From Porites lobata (lineage: Eukaryota; Cnidaria; Anthozoa; Scleractinia; Poritidae): a stretch of 64,000 bases of DNA. The notes beneath the pieces are model-generated. The model did no database searches. It was given only the letters and a program-made list of their open reading frames with translations, and was not told where the DNA came from. The stretch lies in NCBI GenBank assembly GCA_942486035.1, contig CALNXK010000031.1, positions 3,069,001 to 3,133,000 on the forward strand, written 5' to 3'. The position numbers and the translations under genes are program-made. Positions within the stretch are counted from its first letter, which is position 1; every line of letters begins with the position of its first letter. Below, piece by piece: positions 9,647-20,610 of this stretch.

Positions 9647-9831
9647 TTTACGAGAAGAAGTCATTACGTGATCCCTGTTCAACCTTAGAGCACCAAACTT
9701 GGTCAAGTAACCAATCACAACATGACCTTTTATATGGTGGTGTCAGTGTATCGATTAGTTTAAATTTGAAACTCGCCCCAGTTTCCTACGCAACTCCGAA
9801 ATGGCCTATATACATTTTGAAGCTTCTTTCT

Positions 9832-10106
9832 ACCGCTATTTTGAGAAAGGTTGTTGGAAAAAGTGCACGCGACAATCCCGAAAGGTATTGTGGGTGGTTT
9901 TGAGTTTACTGTCTTCAAAGAAATTTGAAATGATGGCATGTCGGAGGCCAGAGACATATGTTTGCGACTGTTAAAAGGAAAGCAACAAAAGTGGGTTCGA
10001 CAACTAAAGTCATTAGGGTTAGGAACAGTGATGATCGTATCCCATAATTACTTTTCGGAATGGTCGTGTACACATTTTTTCTGACAACCTTTCTCGAAAC
10101 AGCTAT
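9832..10106 (-). mobile_element. MITE family A, second copy (opposite orientation)
   Basis: The ends ACCGCTATTTTGAGAAAGG and CCTTTCTCGAAACAGCTAT are terminal inverted repeats of the same family as 1576-1841. The interior (GGAAAGCAACAAAAGTGGG) is the reverse complement of the interior of that element, so the two are inverted with respect to each other and flank the gene pair about 8 kb apart. The duplicate is at 21906-22180. Confidence 0.75.
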
Positions 10107-10222
10107 ATGTCGAGACGAATTGGACCCCGTCAACAAGTGAATTAGTACTTATTAGGACAATTTTGCCAGTGAAGCAGTTATTGAAGAAGACTGGCGATAA
10201 AATTTTGCCATGAAACGAAGAT

Positions 10223-11007
10223 CCTTCGCAAATCCTTCAACCACAAACTGAAGATAACACGAACTCGTCCCACCCCTCCCGTTCGGCAGGTAGCACTGTC
10301 TCAAGTAATTTAAATGTCAGTGTGGCTCTTGCTAATATCGTTGCTGACACAGGTGGGCTAGAGCATTCTGACAATTGGTTGGACTCTTGACGATCGATTG
10401 GCTTTTACCATCCCTCATCTATCACCCTTCTTATGTGACAAGCGTGGGGCTCAAATGGAAGAGTACACAAGTACAGCGTAGCTCCCCTCGCCTGTTACAT
10501 TACTTGTCAATAACGGTTCAGGAGAATTTCAAAATGTTGGAGAAGCCCATATGGGCACATAGTACGAAGAGGCGGACGGCTATCTTTGGTCGAGATACTG
10601 GGTAATCATCGAACGAAAGGAGGCACTATCTTGGAAATTTAGTACTTAACTTTACGAGATTGGTATTTTGTAGTCCTGAAACGAATAAGAGAGACTCGAG
10701 GAGAAGGATGAAAGTCAGGATATTTGTCATATGAAAATCATGGAAGTCAGTATTTTGCTAGCTTTCGAACTCATTTTTGTTGATGGCGAACTAGGATTGG
10801 AGAGTAACTTTTGTTCCTTGGTCGCACGGGAACACTTCATTGGCAGGTTGCACACAATTACTTGACCAACTGGTGGTCTGAAAAATATGACATTAAAGAA
10901 TTGCGAGATAGCGTTGCAAAAGATCAAATAAAGTGCCTTATTGGTGGCGACATATTTTAGTTTTTGCATTGCGAACAGAAAGGACAAATTCTGCATCGTG
11001 TACGCAG
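10223..11007. other. Single-copy spacer between the two duplication copies
   Basis: This sequence has no counterpart after copy 2 in this window. No reliable gene is seen: a 94-codon minus-strand frame ends at its right edge, but it crosses the duplication junction and resembles nothing I know. The junction to copy 2 lies at about 11007/11008, where ACATATAAAAG restarts. Confidence 0.6.
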
Positions 11008-12571
11008 ACATATAAAAGTACGAAACGTTCCTGGTTAATCGTCAGACTTTAGAGAGGATCTAACATGACCTTGACTTTTAAAAATAAAACTGTTGAACTT
11101 GTTGCGAACTAAAATAAGTTTGCTGTTTTCACCAGTGTCACCCATTCAATAGCTGTGAAGCTAAATGCCTGGAAACTTGAATAAAGTTATCATTATTATA
11201 ATCATCCTCGTCGTCGTTATCATCATCATTATTACTATTTTTTGTTATTTTTATCATTTTTAGATCGTAATCAAACAGAAATAACCTTGACAAATGACCA
11301 AAGTAAAGTCACTTGTAAACAGCAAGCGACAGGCTGAGCTATAAATCAAACAATGAGACAAATCTTACCCAGGCTGTTTGAAGAAAATGAGAAATGAAGG
11401 TAACTATACCTGTTTGACTTTTTAAAGAAAACTTTAACATAAGTCCATTTCGCGTAATTTAAAGCATTTGTTATGCTCATTGAAGGACTTAACACGAACA
11501 TTTCGCCCGAGTGAGGGCTACGCCTCCTGTCAGCAGCACCCACATTGTTCGACCAGTTAAGGTATCAGCGATTTTATCCTTGTCTGATCGCTACAAAATG
11601 TCCACCAGTGATTGACTATGAATTGAAGTTTGTCGAATTGTTGTTTTTAGTAAAAATCGATATCACTATGACAACAATAGACAAAAAAAACTTTGAAATC
11701 GATAAAATCCGAATTTTGCGCGATCTGGACCTGCTACTGAAAATCCGACACCAGGAACTTTAAGTGTGGTGTAGTAACAAATAACCTCCGTGAGAAGTAA
11801 AAACCTGATATTTTCAATAGCCATGATAAAGCGTTTAATAAAATAGTTCTGAATAACTCACATTAATCTTAAGTAGCGTCAGAAGGCTGCTTAATATCAT
11901 TTTTCGATGCTAGGAAATTTTGGTGTATTTTCTTTCTTGCGATCCTGAAAACTAACCTGTTTCCTCACCACCTGTCTAAGTGCAACTTTATTCTAAATTT
12001 TGACTTTTAGCGATTTTCTGTATTATCTCTAAAACAGCTTGACAGAATTCTTTTTAACTCTCATGATGACATTTTCATGATGTTTATAACAATGTCTAAA
12101 GCTTTCTTTAAGATTGATTCACTTTAACACCTTTAAATTTTAACAGAAACCTAACCTAAGAACCGGCCAAAGCACCGCGTTACAACATTCACTGTTTTGA
12201 CGTTATGCTAATTTTTCCACATCGATGCCCACACATACATACCTCCATGGCTAGTACATTTTAGTATGAATTTTATTGCATATTTTGATTGAAAACATAG
12301 ACAATATTCACATATTATACCGTAACACAGCAAGCGCTATATCTACAGAACTTGTTACATTCTAACATGGTTGTTTATCACATACTGTGTGAATTGTTTC
12401 GTCCCCAACGCCAAAAAAGCTACTACTTCTAGTGCGTAGAATAATTATTTATTCCGAGCGAAGCGAGACGCCGCAGACACGTGAGGTTTATAATCTCGTA
12501 GCGCGCCAAGCACGTGTACCGCGCGCGGTGTTAGCGACCTACAAAGTCGGCCGGCCCATTCATACTTGTAT

Positions 12572-12838
12572 ACAGCTATTTCGAGAAAGATTGTCGGAAA
12601 AAATGTACACGCGACAATCCCGAAAGGTAATATGGGATTTGATCAAGACGCTTTTCCTGACACTTTAGCTGTCGAACCTACTTTTGCTTCTTTCCTTTAG
12701 CACTCGCAAACATACGTCCATGGTCTCTCCTGTCATTCTTTCAAATTTCTTTGAAAAACAGTGAACTCAAAACCACCCACAATACCTTTCGGGGTTGTCG
12801 CGTGCACTTTATGCGACAACCTTTATCAAAGTAGCTGT
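12572..12838 (+). mobile_element. MITE family A, third copy
   Basis: This is the duplicate of 1576-1841, with the same ACAGCTATTTCGAGAAAG start. The right inverted repeat keeps GCGTGCACTTTATGCGACAAC, one base longer than in copy 1. Confidence 0.75.
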
Positions 12839-12872
12839 ATATCGCGATGGAGTCCACCATGGGAATAAATCC

Positions 12873-13017
12873 TTTATTGACCAAGCTTGTTCGGTCAAGG
12901 TGGCTTTAATTGGCCTTGTTCTTTTTTGCGTTTTTATCGACCTCTCTTCATCAATAAAAACGCAAAAAAGAACTTGGCTAACATCCAGTCATCTTGGCCT
13001 CACGCTTGGTCAATAAC
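12873..13017. repeat. Foldback/MITE-like inverted repeat (copy 2)
   Basis: This is the duplicate of 1876-2020. The arms match better here (TTTATTGACCAAGC against GCTTGGTCAATAAC, and GCGTTTTTA against TAAAAACGC), so copy 2 looks closer to the original element. Confidence 0.65.
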
Positions 13018-13567
13018 GCATATACACCTACATGTATGTCAATAAAGATTGCTTTGGAAATCTTGCTTTGGTCTTTGAAAGTCGTTGTTTGGTGGTCACT
13101 CAAGCAAAGCATTGCATTGTATTATATTCTGTGTTTCAATGACCAAATCCCAAAACAACGTTTATTGAAATGGGTGCATACAGAAGCTATATTCGTGTTC
13201 TTACAAGATATTGTCAAAATTGCTTTGCATTATTACCTTAAATATGACTCTCTGCCTTCAGTCTAGTAAAGAACATCTGCATGAAGCTAGTTTTATGGTT
13301 TCATATCTTACCCGTAAATGGTCTAAAAGGCGCGCCTCCTGTCTATAACAAACGCCTACTGTCTGATAGAAGCCCTGCATAAAATTGCTCCACCTTCTTA
13401 TAAATGCAAATGTATTTTTAAATTAGTTTCATCATCCGGAACTAAGAACTGTATACATGTATTCCTTAGTAGCGGTTTAATAAACAACTGCGTAAGTATT
13501 AGTCTTGATCTTCATCCCTGAATATGTTTGTCTAACCTGTTTTGGGTTTTTAAAAAGAGTGAATATT

Positions 13568-15301
13568 TTACAGAACAACAACCTTGCATTCGCCTACACT
13601 CCCAGCAAGTACGGCTATGTTTCCATCTTTGGTCAACACAATCTTTGGAGGAACACATTCTCTCTGCTCTTTTTTAGTCATCTGCTCTCCACCCTGGTAA
13701 ATGTTGTGCACGCAGGCGCGACGTTTATCGTAGATTGATATATTCACAAAAAATCCCGGTTCTAGGCTGGAGATGACAACATGTTCACTCTCCGAATGAA
13801 ACTCTAAGGCGTTGGCAGGAGAGTCGCCCTTGTGATAGAAATCACGTTCTGGAAGGTGTTTTCCGTCTTTATCGAATGTTACCACAAGTCCATTTCTGTT
13901 TAATACCATTAAAAGACCTCCACTAGCAACGGTCATGTCAGTTGGTTCCACTAGAATATCTTGTCCAAAGCCCTTGTGGTTTATAGACTTTCCATCACTC
14001 CTGTACGCATAAACTGTGGGATGTTTTGAATCATTCTTTTGGTTTTCTATCACGACAAAAAGCTCATTGCTGTCGTTTATGACTGGTGAGCAATATACAA
14101 GACCTTCCTCTAGTGGAAATCTCTTCAGAAGTTTACCGTCTTTGTCGAACAAGTCTACTTTATGGTGATATTTGTCTATCTTAGTCAGCACGAATATATT
14201 GTCTTCACGGTCAGTAACCACGCTACATATTTTTTGATCGACCTGATGGCGGGGAAGAGGAGAAAAAGACTTCACAAACTTCCCGCTATTATTGAACACT
14301 TTGATGCAGCGATCGCCGTTGTCCGCCACAATGAAATGTCCATGGTGGTCTGTAGTAACATCTTGTGGTGAAATAAGCTTTGTGTCAGGCTCCTCGGCTC
14401 CAAATGACCATGCTACAGTCACTTCAGCAACGTTTGACAGAACGTCTTTTTTCCTGCTCTTACTGCAAAGCGCTTTAGTCACTCTAACATCTCTTAGTGG
14501 ATCCAGTCGGTAAATAATTTTGTCGTCTTTGCGGATGATGATAGGAGGCCAACTCCAAAAAACTTCCTTTTCCGAAACCCGGTGGATAACATCGAAGAGG
14601 AGACGATTTAAGTAGCAGACATCCCGCACAATTTCTTTATCGAAAGATCCTTTACCTGTTACTAGTGAACAAAAGGAATCCTGGATTTGTTGCAAGGAAT
14701 ACAAGTCGTTGAGATATGATTTGCATGATGGTAATGCAATGGAGTGGTCATCCATATGCTTCAGTATTTTTGTCATGATGCAAATAGACATGGCTTGAAC
14801 ACGAAGAGTCGCTTTTAGTGAAGGATTGCTGAAAGCTTCTTTTGCTTCTCTCGACGCATTGCCGAAAGCCTCTTTTGCCTCAGTAACTAACTTGCCAGCT
14901 CTTTCATCCAAGTCAGTTACTTTGAGCGATTTCAAATTGCCAGTCATGGAATCCACAATATCTACTACTGTGTTCACGGCGTAGAACGTCGACTTCCCAG
15001 AGACTGTCACTGTTGCACTGTGAGTTTCGTCCTCTACAATCTTTCCAATTTTGTTTAAAACTTCGTTAACGATAGTAAGGCCTTCCTTGAAGGAAACTCT
15101 ACTTGCACTTAGTTCCTTTCGTGAAATTTGGTCAAGTTTCAACTCCAACTCGTCTGTTTCAGCAAAAAATAGGCGACGAAAGTTTCCGTCTCCGATAGAT
15201 TCGTCTTCTTTGAGCTTTTTTAACACCTCTTTTCGCGCTATTTTCCAGACTACATAAGCTCCACATTTAAAACCCAAACCTGCAAAAAATATCAGATCCA
15301 T
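13568..15301 (-). CDS. NHL-type beta-propeller protein with N-terminal hydrophobic anchor (copy 2)
   Basis: The frame encodes 577 aa from the ATG at 15299-15301; as in copy 1, the open frame extends to a GTG at 15349. It is colinear with the 2573-4306 product with no indel and 15 amino-acid differences. Several of these fall in the anchor (AVLAFKCGAH becomes AGLGFKCGAY) and in the propeller loops (VDEE to VDQK, NGH to NGL, ALAF to ALEF). Hydrophobicity of residues 2-19 is kept. By eye only 4 synonymous changes accompany the 15 replacements. The helical half with the doubled EAKEAF motif and the NHL-like blades are intact, so nothing suggests a pseudogene. Function is unknown, as for copy 1. 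Confidence 0.8.
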   Translation of the reverse strand: MDLIFFAGLGFKCGAYVVWKIARKEVLKKLKEDESIGDGNFRRLFFAETDELELKLDQISRKELSASRVSFKEGLTIVNEVLNKIGKIVEDETHSATVTVSGKSTFYAVNTVVDIVDSMTGNLKSLKVTDLDERAGKLVTEAKEAFGNASREAKEAFSNPSLKATLRVQAMSICIMTKILKHMDDHSIALPSCKSYLNDLYSLQQIQDSFCSLVTGKGSFDKEIVRDVCYLNRLLFDVIHRVSEKEVFWSWPPIIIRKDDKIIYRLDPLRDVRVTKALCSKSRKKDVLSNVAEVTVAWSFGAEEPDTKLISPQDVTTDHHGHFIVADNGDRCIKVFNNSGKFVKSFSPLPRHQVDQKICSVVTDREDNIFVLTKIDKYHHKVDLFDKDGKLLKRFPLEEGLVYCSPVINDSNELFVVIENQKNDSKHPTVYAYRSDGKSINHKGFGQDILVEPTDMTVASGGLLMVLNRNGLVVTFDKDGKHLPERDFYHKGDSPANALEFHSESEHVVISSLEPGFFVNISIYDKRRACVHNIYQGGEQMTKKEQRECVPPKIVLTKDGNIAVLAGSVGECKVVVL

Positions 15302-16027
15302 ACTGAAAGTTTTCTTCGCAGTAAACAACGACAGACCTGCGAAATGCACCTGAAGTATCTAGTGAACCCAGGAGACAGTAAAATCCTTGAATATGTCAGG
15401 AATATTTAAGTTGTGACCAACCACAACACGAGCAAGCCACAAAACCACAAATTCTACTATTACTCTAGCCCTGACAAACAAACAATTCCAAGGTCCGTCC
15501 CTAGTGACTTTGACTCGACTCGACAGCCAATAAAATTATTCGGATTTGGCCGTATTTGCTACTGTTTACAACTGAGTTATTGTCTTTTTTCTGAGACATC
15601 TTTTCTTTTCCGACACTGGCTCCATGGTAACTTCATTTTTTAAAAATAGTTAAGTAATACATCAAACATGAGATGCAGTGTTTCATCACCAGATGAAACA
15701 CGGAGAAGAGAGTTGAAAATACGACGCGCAGCGGAGTATTTTTGACGAACTTCGAGGTGTTTCATCTGGTGATGAAACACTGTGTCGAATGTTTGATATT
15801 TCTTCTCAAACAAAATCATTTTTGAAGGATAAATTAAAGATGCAAAAATGAGAAGTTTTTCATCTGATATCCAATCACTCATTAAACATTAATTTCCTTT
15901 GAATTTTCTTTATGAATTATTAATAAGTTTGAGAACATTCTTTACAACGCCTTTGGTTCATGGGTTATTCACGCTCATCAAAATTTGTTTTTAATTATTA
16001 TAAACGCAAGACTACTGAGCTAACACT
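15302..16027. promoter_or_regulatory. Shared 5' intergenic region of the divergent NHL pair (copy 2)
   Basis: These 726 bp are nearly identical to 4307-5035, including TATAAA 24 bp before the plus-strand ATG and the hairpin. Next to ATATTTAAG, on the minus-gene side, a few bases of copy 1 (TATTGTG) are missing. Confidence 0.45.
15640..15882 (-). repeat. Hairpin-bearing repeat with 80-codon ORF (copy 2)
   Basis: This is the duplicate of 4648-4890. The 26-nt arms of the hairpin are unchanged. The 80-codon minus-strand frame is still open and differs by E to D at residue 3 and S to R in VSQKYS. Confidence 0.5.
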
Positions 16028-17704
16028 ATGGATTCTGTAGCCTTAATCGATAGTTCAGTTAAACTGTTCGTGAATAGAGACCCAATGGAAAAAAAGCAAA
16101 TGAGAGAAAGTGATCTCCGCCGCGACATGCTCGACGTTAAAGCAAAGTTGGAGGCACTTGCGAATTCTACTTTATTGTCAAGTTTTACATTTTACAGAGA
16201 AGGAATCCGTCGCCTTCTTAAACTCAAGAAAAATTCTAATGAAGGTGACAGGGAAAGTGCTGACAGACAAACAGAAGTGCGCTCGACAAGCATGTATCAG
16301 GTCTGCAACGACTTGAGACTACATTGTTTAGACGATGCAGACAAAAGAGCACTGGCGGCTGCAAAGGATGATTTCAAACAAGCCCGTATCAAGGCTGTAG
16401 AAGCTTTCAGCAATGAAGGCGTTGAAATATTGGATCGCATTCAAGCAATGGTTATTCGTGTCGCGTCGACCATGCTAGAGAACGTTGACCATCCTGAGGA
16501 TGCGTTGAATGTGTGTATTGGCTGTCTTGAAGACCTTCACGGTCTCAAGTATGTGAGGGAAACTTTTAATCAAGTTGTTTATAAAGGCCTTAACAAAGGT
16601 TCTTTTAAAAGGGGAGTTCAAAAGCAAGTAATTGCTTCCGTCTGTCGAATAAATCATTTTATTCGCAATGCTGCACTGGCGATCGCCAAGGAAGGGGAAT
16701 TGTTGGTTTTTCCCTTGATTGAAGTGGAAAACGAAAAAATAGATCCATTGTCCGACTCTCGAGTGGCTAAGGAAGTTCCGCACGTTTCTCTAACGCCATC
16801 GACCCTTAATGAAGAAGATAAAAAGAATAAACCGAACATACCACAAGGCATTGCTGTTAATTCTCAGGGACACTGTATGGTTGGAGACGAATGGGATCTA
16901 ACCGTTAAAGAATATGATGCGAATGGCTTGTTTGTTCGTAAACTTTCCTTAACGCCCTGGCAAAAAGACTCGGTTGCGAGCATTGTGGATGTTGCTACTG
17001 ATACCAAAGATAATGTGTATGTATTGTTTGAACTGGGAGAAAACTCAACAACTGCGCACTTCAAGATTTTTGTGTTTGATAAAGGAAGCTCACACACGAG
17101 ACGCGACATATTATTAAAAGAAAAAACAGCAGAGGTTTCTAGAATGTCAATAAACAATAACAATGAAATCTTCATATTGGCAAAGAGTTCTTCGGGGATT
17201 ACCGTTGATGTCTATGATTCGTCGGATGGCCATTTTAAGACTAGTTTCGGGGAAAAAATATTAAACTCAGGAGCTGAAGACATTTGTGCAACCAACGACG
17301 GAAGAGTGATTGTTTTAGATAAAGATGATAAATGGGCTTTATCAGCTCATATGTTTCGTTCAGACGGACATTACATTGACGATCTCTTAAAGTCAGTAGA
17401 GAAAAAGAGAAAGCGCGTCTCCATCGTCACTAAACACGAGTTAAAGTCCTCCATAGCCTGTCATCAAGTGAGCAATAATTTAGTAATAGCTCTTCCAAGT
17501 CAACCTTGTGACAAAGGAAAAGAGTGGAATCCCGTGCGAATCCTGAGATACGACATGAGCGATGGAGGGCTGCTCCCCAGCATCTTCCTACATGATGTAA
17601 AAGGTTTTGTTTCTATTCGAGGCGTTGCAGTTACTCTTCAAGGACGCATTGCCGTAGGTTTACTTGACAAAGACGGAGGTGACAGTAAGATATTCTTCGT
17701 ATAA
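16028..17704 (+). CDS. NHL-type beta-propeller protein without membrane anchor (copy 2)
   Basis: The frame encodes 558 aa and is colinear with the 5036-6712 product. There are six amino-acid differences (H24Q, Y71N, M138I, V191G, A392T, R473K) and about five silent changes. The start context, the helical N-terminal half, the PLSDSRV linker and all NHL-like blades are preserved. Four of the six replacements fall in the helical half or the linker before the propeller. It is intact and probably functional if copy 1 is. The partner gene 13568-15301 lies head-to-head 726 bp away. Confidence 0.8.
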   Translation: MDSVALIDSSVKLFVNRDPMEKKQMRESDLRRDMLDVKAKLEALANSTLLSSFTFYREGIRRLLKLKKNSNEGDRESADRQTEVRSTSMYQVCNDLRLHCLDDADKRALAAAKDDFKQARIKAVEAFSNEGVEILDRIQAMVIRVASTMLENVDHPEDALNVCIGCLEDLHGLKYVRETFNQVVYKGLNKGSFKRGVQKQVIASVCRINHFIRNAALAIAKEGELLVFPLIEVENEKIDPLSDSRVAKEVPHVSLTPSTLNEEDKKNKPNIPQGIAVNSQGHCMVGDEWDLTVKEYDANGLFVRKLSLTPWQKDSVASIVDVATDTKDNVYVLFELGENSTTAHFKIFVFDKGSSHTRRDILLKEKTAEVSRMSINNNNEIFILAKSSSGITVDVYDSSDGHFKTSFGEKILNSGAEDICATNDGRVIVLDKDDKWALSAHMFRSDGHYIDDLLKSVEKKRKRVSIVTKHELKSSIACHQVSNNLVIALPSQPCDKGKEWNPVRILRYDMSDGGLLPSIFLHDVKGFVSIRGVAVTLQGRIAVGLLDKDGGDSKIFFV

Positions 17705-18301
17705 ATGTTTAATCTTACTATGATTTTGAAGGAGTAGCCTGTTCCACGCTTCAGATAGTAAGGATGACGCGTAACGCGTAATAGTCAAAAAAGGCGAAAA
17801 TATGAGCGCGTGATCCTTTCTCTCCCCAGATTCCTCCCGTTTTGTTTTCATGTTCGCCTTTCTCAATTTCGCGAACCCGACTATCTAGGAGCCTGAAACA
17901 GGTCAACACAGAGCGTACTCATGTGTAATGTCTCGTTACAAACGCTGGTGTCCAGAAACTACAACTTGAAATATACAACTGACTATAAGTTGTAGTTATT
18001 TCTATCTGACAAGTGATTCATGAACACTATAAATTTGCGAAATGATCAAAACATAAGACAATATAGAAATGTTGCAGAATGTTGATAAATCCCGACTCAA
18101 CTAGGAGTTTCAATTTGAAAGTAAGTGCTGGCGTCAGAGCTGGAAGGCAATGAGGAGAATACAGTTTGAAAATAAAAAAATGTGAAGAAAATGAAAATTA
18201 ACCCCCGGAATTAGGCTAGGTGAGCCTTTTTAAAAGAAAAATATGTTATTTCCGAGTATTTGTGATGTATAAAAGGGGCAAGCCCTTCGAGAAAATTTTT
18301 A
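17705..18301. other. 3' flank of plus-strand NHL gene, copy 2
   Basis: Non-coding and equivalent to 6713-7303. It contains a short local duplication GACGCGTAACGCGTAATAG at about 17764 that is single in copy 1. Confidence 0.5.
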
Positions 18302-18417
18302 ACCTGCATAACACGCGCTTTATGATCCAAGCGAGAAGCTCTACTCTCTCGTCTCGCGCTTTGCGCGAAACGCCACTTTTGTTTCGCTTGAGTCATGAGG
18401 CGCCTGTTATGCAGGCT
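18302..18417. mobile_element. Short MITE (CCTGCATAAC termini), copy 2
   Basis: This is the duplicate of 7304-7419, with the same inverted ends. Confidence 0.6.
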
Positions 18418-18418
18418 A

Positions 18419-19446
18419 GTAAATTTCCAGAGTGCAAGCAGATGATAAGCGAGGCCTGAGTTTTTAGTAATTGCTTGTTTACATTTTTTAGATCTCTTTA
18501 TTTGCCTGTGGAAATAATTTCTTCGAGGTCACAAACGGTTAAGTGATGACAAGATATTGATGAATACTTTCACAAGCAAATAAAGACATCTAGAAAATTA
18601 AAGGGACACAGTCAGCTTTGAGACCGCGCTGGCCTGGACACTAGTTTTGTTACTTTTGAAAAGCGTTTACCTCAACCCGAAATCAAAGTTACGCGTCGTA
18701 GACATCTACAAAATCCGCTTCAATCGTGCTTTTTGGTTCTTTTGATCGTTGATCTTTTACTCAAAACCTGTTCTGAATATTCTTTTAGTCATCTTTCAAA
18801 ATTATTTTATCGTATTTGGCTAAAACGGATTGAATCAAGTGTCCAATGGAACATGGACAGAAGAGGAGGTAAACGTGAAGGCGCCGGGCGGAAGAAATCG
18901 CCTGCGTTAACGAAAATAACGAGGAAGATCAATCAAAAACACTGGAGAGCCAACCACCATTCCATATATTTGGAAAATCGGGTTTTCTCAAGCTGGAGAA
19001 AGATTAAACAAAGAACTACAATTTCACTATTTTGCATCTCAGGGTGTCTTTGTAGGCCGGAAGCCTTCTGACTGGGATTAGACGTCGGTGGTCCGCGATT
19101 CTTCGACTTCGGACGTTTCGCTTCTCAGAGACGTTTCGCCTTCCCTGGACAAGTCCATCGGTAAATTATCCGTGGTATTAAAGAAAATCAGTGCCTTGGT
19201 ATAAATTACGCTCTATAAGAACTATGTAGACTCGCGTTTACTTCGATTCAAGAGGTTTGAAGATTCACTGATGATTTGCCGACGGGATGCGCATCTCACT
19301 TTTGGATTCGCGCGGGTGATATGCAAATTAGCTGAGAAATGGTATCCAATGCACATGCGCACCAGCTGACTGTGTCCCTTTAAAAACCAATTAGTAAACA
19401 CTCACCTCGTTTATAATCTGCTTGCACTCTGGAAATTTACTCCAAG
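18419..19446. repeat. Foldback element interrupted by the TTAA insertion (copy 2)
   Basis: This corresponds to 7421-7660. The left arm is 18419-18514. The right arm is in two pieces, 18568-18601 and 19384-19446, separated by the 778-bp element. Confidence 0.65.
18602..19379 (+). mobile_element. Non-autonomous TTAA-target DNA transposon (piggyBac- or Kolobok-like)
   Basis: The terminal inverted repeats AGGGACACAGTCAGCT and AGCTGACTGTGTCCCT are perfect over 16 bp and flanked by TTAA on both sides (18598-18601 and 19380-19383). Removing the element and one TTAA restores the copy-1 sequence with no length change (7595-7614, three substitutions), so this is a precise insertion. TTAA duplication is characteristic of the piggyBac and Kolobok superfamilies. 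The interior has a 112-codon frame (18733-19071) opening without a strong start and containing RRGGKREGAGRKKS. An alternative frame continues to FASQGVFVGRKPSDWD and a stop, as if a frameshift broke an older protein. No transposase catalytic core is visible. Confidence 0.85.
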
Positions 19447-20540
19447 ACCATTGTAAACAGCGTGTAGTAGTGAAAGGAGAGGCTTCTGATTGGCTAACCG
19501 TAACCTTTGGTATCCTACAAGGTTCTTTATTGGGACCATTATTCTTCATAGTATACATCCATGATTTACTGGGGGTAATTAGTAAGGACAGTTCAGTCAA
19601 TCTGCCTACTTTTAAGAAGTGACATAGATAAAATATCAGAATGGTGTAAGATGAATAAGATGACAATTAATATTAAGAAATGTAAGATCATGCGAATGAT
19701 AGCTAAATGGGGAATACAATATAGAAGGTTAATCTTTGGAAAGTGTTGATGTGCATAACGATTTAGGATTGTTTACTACTAGTGATCTCTTATGGAACCA
19801 ACATGTAGTTAGAATAACTGCTAAGGCTAATAGGGTTTTAGGGTTGGTTAACAGGACTTGTAGGGGCTTAAAGGACATTGATACTATGAAAACACTTTAC
19901 TGTAGTCTTGTGAGAGCTTTATTAGGAAGAGATTCATGCGAAACTTGGACTCTTATACAAAACGTAACATTGATAAATTAGAGGCAGTCCAGTGAAGAGC
20001 CATCAGACGGATTACTAAGTCTGATGATGATTTATGATACTAGACTATCTAAGTTAAAATTTTCGTCGTTATTCAATAGGAGGTTCATTAAAGATGTTAC
20101 ATTTTTGTTCAATGTAATTAATGGACGTTATGATATAGACATTTCAAACAAGCTCATGTTTTGTAAGGACAGAACACAGTTTATAATTTGAGGAAAAATG
20201 ACACACAGGACATTGCCCCAAATTTTTATAGCTTTTTTTAACCGTATTGTTCAGAATGAATGGAATGGTTTACCTAATCATACTAGAGTCAAAAAGTATT
20301 TGCAACTTTTAAAAGAAATATTTTAAGTTTTATTAAAGATAATTAGAACATCTCTTTTTATATTTGCACATACTTTTATTATACCTTAATTAGTGGTGGC
20401 ATCCCTAGTATGGTGTATTAGTACTTTTGGTTGTCTCCTTCTCCAAAACTTTTCTTTAAAGTAGCGATTAATTTAATTTAATAATTTATTTTCTGTTTGT
20501 AATTTAGTGGAGTGAATCTTTGATAAATAAATAAATAAAT
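19445..20540 (+). pseudogene. LINE reverse-transcriptase fragment (copy 2, fuller)
   Basis: It has the same RT motifs as 7662-8431 (GILQGSLLGPLFFIVYIHDL, ISEWCKMNKMTINIKKCK) plus the C-terminal part lost from copy 1: LWNQHVVRITAKANRVLGLV, LKDIDTMKTLYCSLVRALL, LSKLKFSSLFNRRFIKDVTF and a terminal NRIVQNEWNGLPNHTR. These are typical of the post-RT region of CR1/Jockey-group LINEs. Several frame shifts and stops show it is dead. It ends in a (TAAA) repeat at 20522-20540. Confidence 0.75.
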
Positions 20541-20610
20541 TCATCATGGTTTTGGGGGACGTTGTCACAAAACTAATTATAAAGTCGTTTGTATGGCTCT
20601 TTAACCGTAA

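Larger units (their letters stand above)
1..10222. repeat. Segmental duplication, copy 1 (left-truncated by window)
   Basis: This segment aligns almost base for base with 11008-22301. The offset is 11007 at the left edge, 10995 at the minus-strand gene and 10992 at the plus-strand gene, so there are only small indels up to about 7600. Beyond that, copy 1 lacks the TTAA element and two blocks of the LINE fragment present in copy 2. Homology to copy 2 stops at about 10222, in the sequence following ATGAAACGAAGATC. The true left end is unknown because the window begins inside the homology. Confidence 0.95.
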
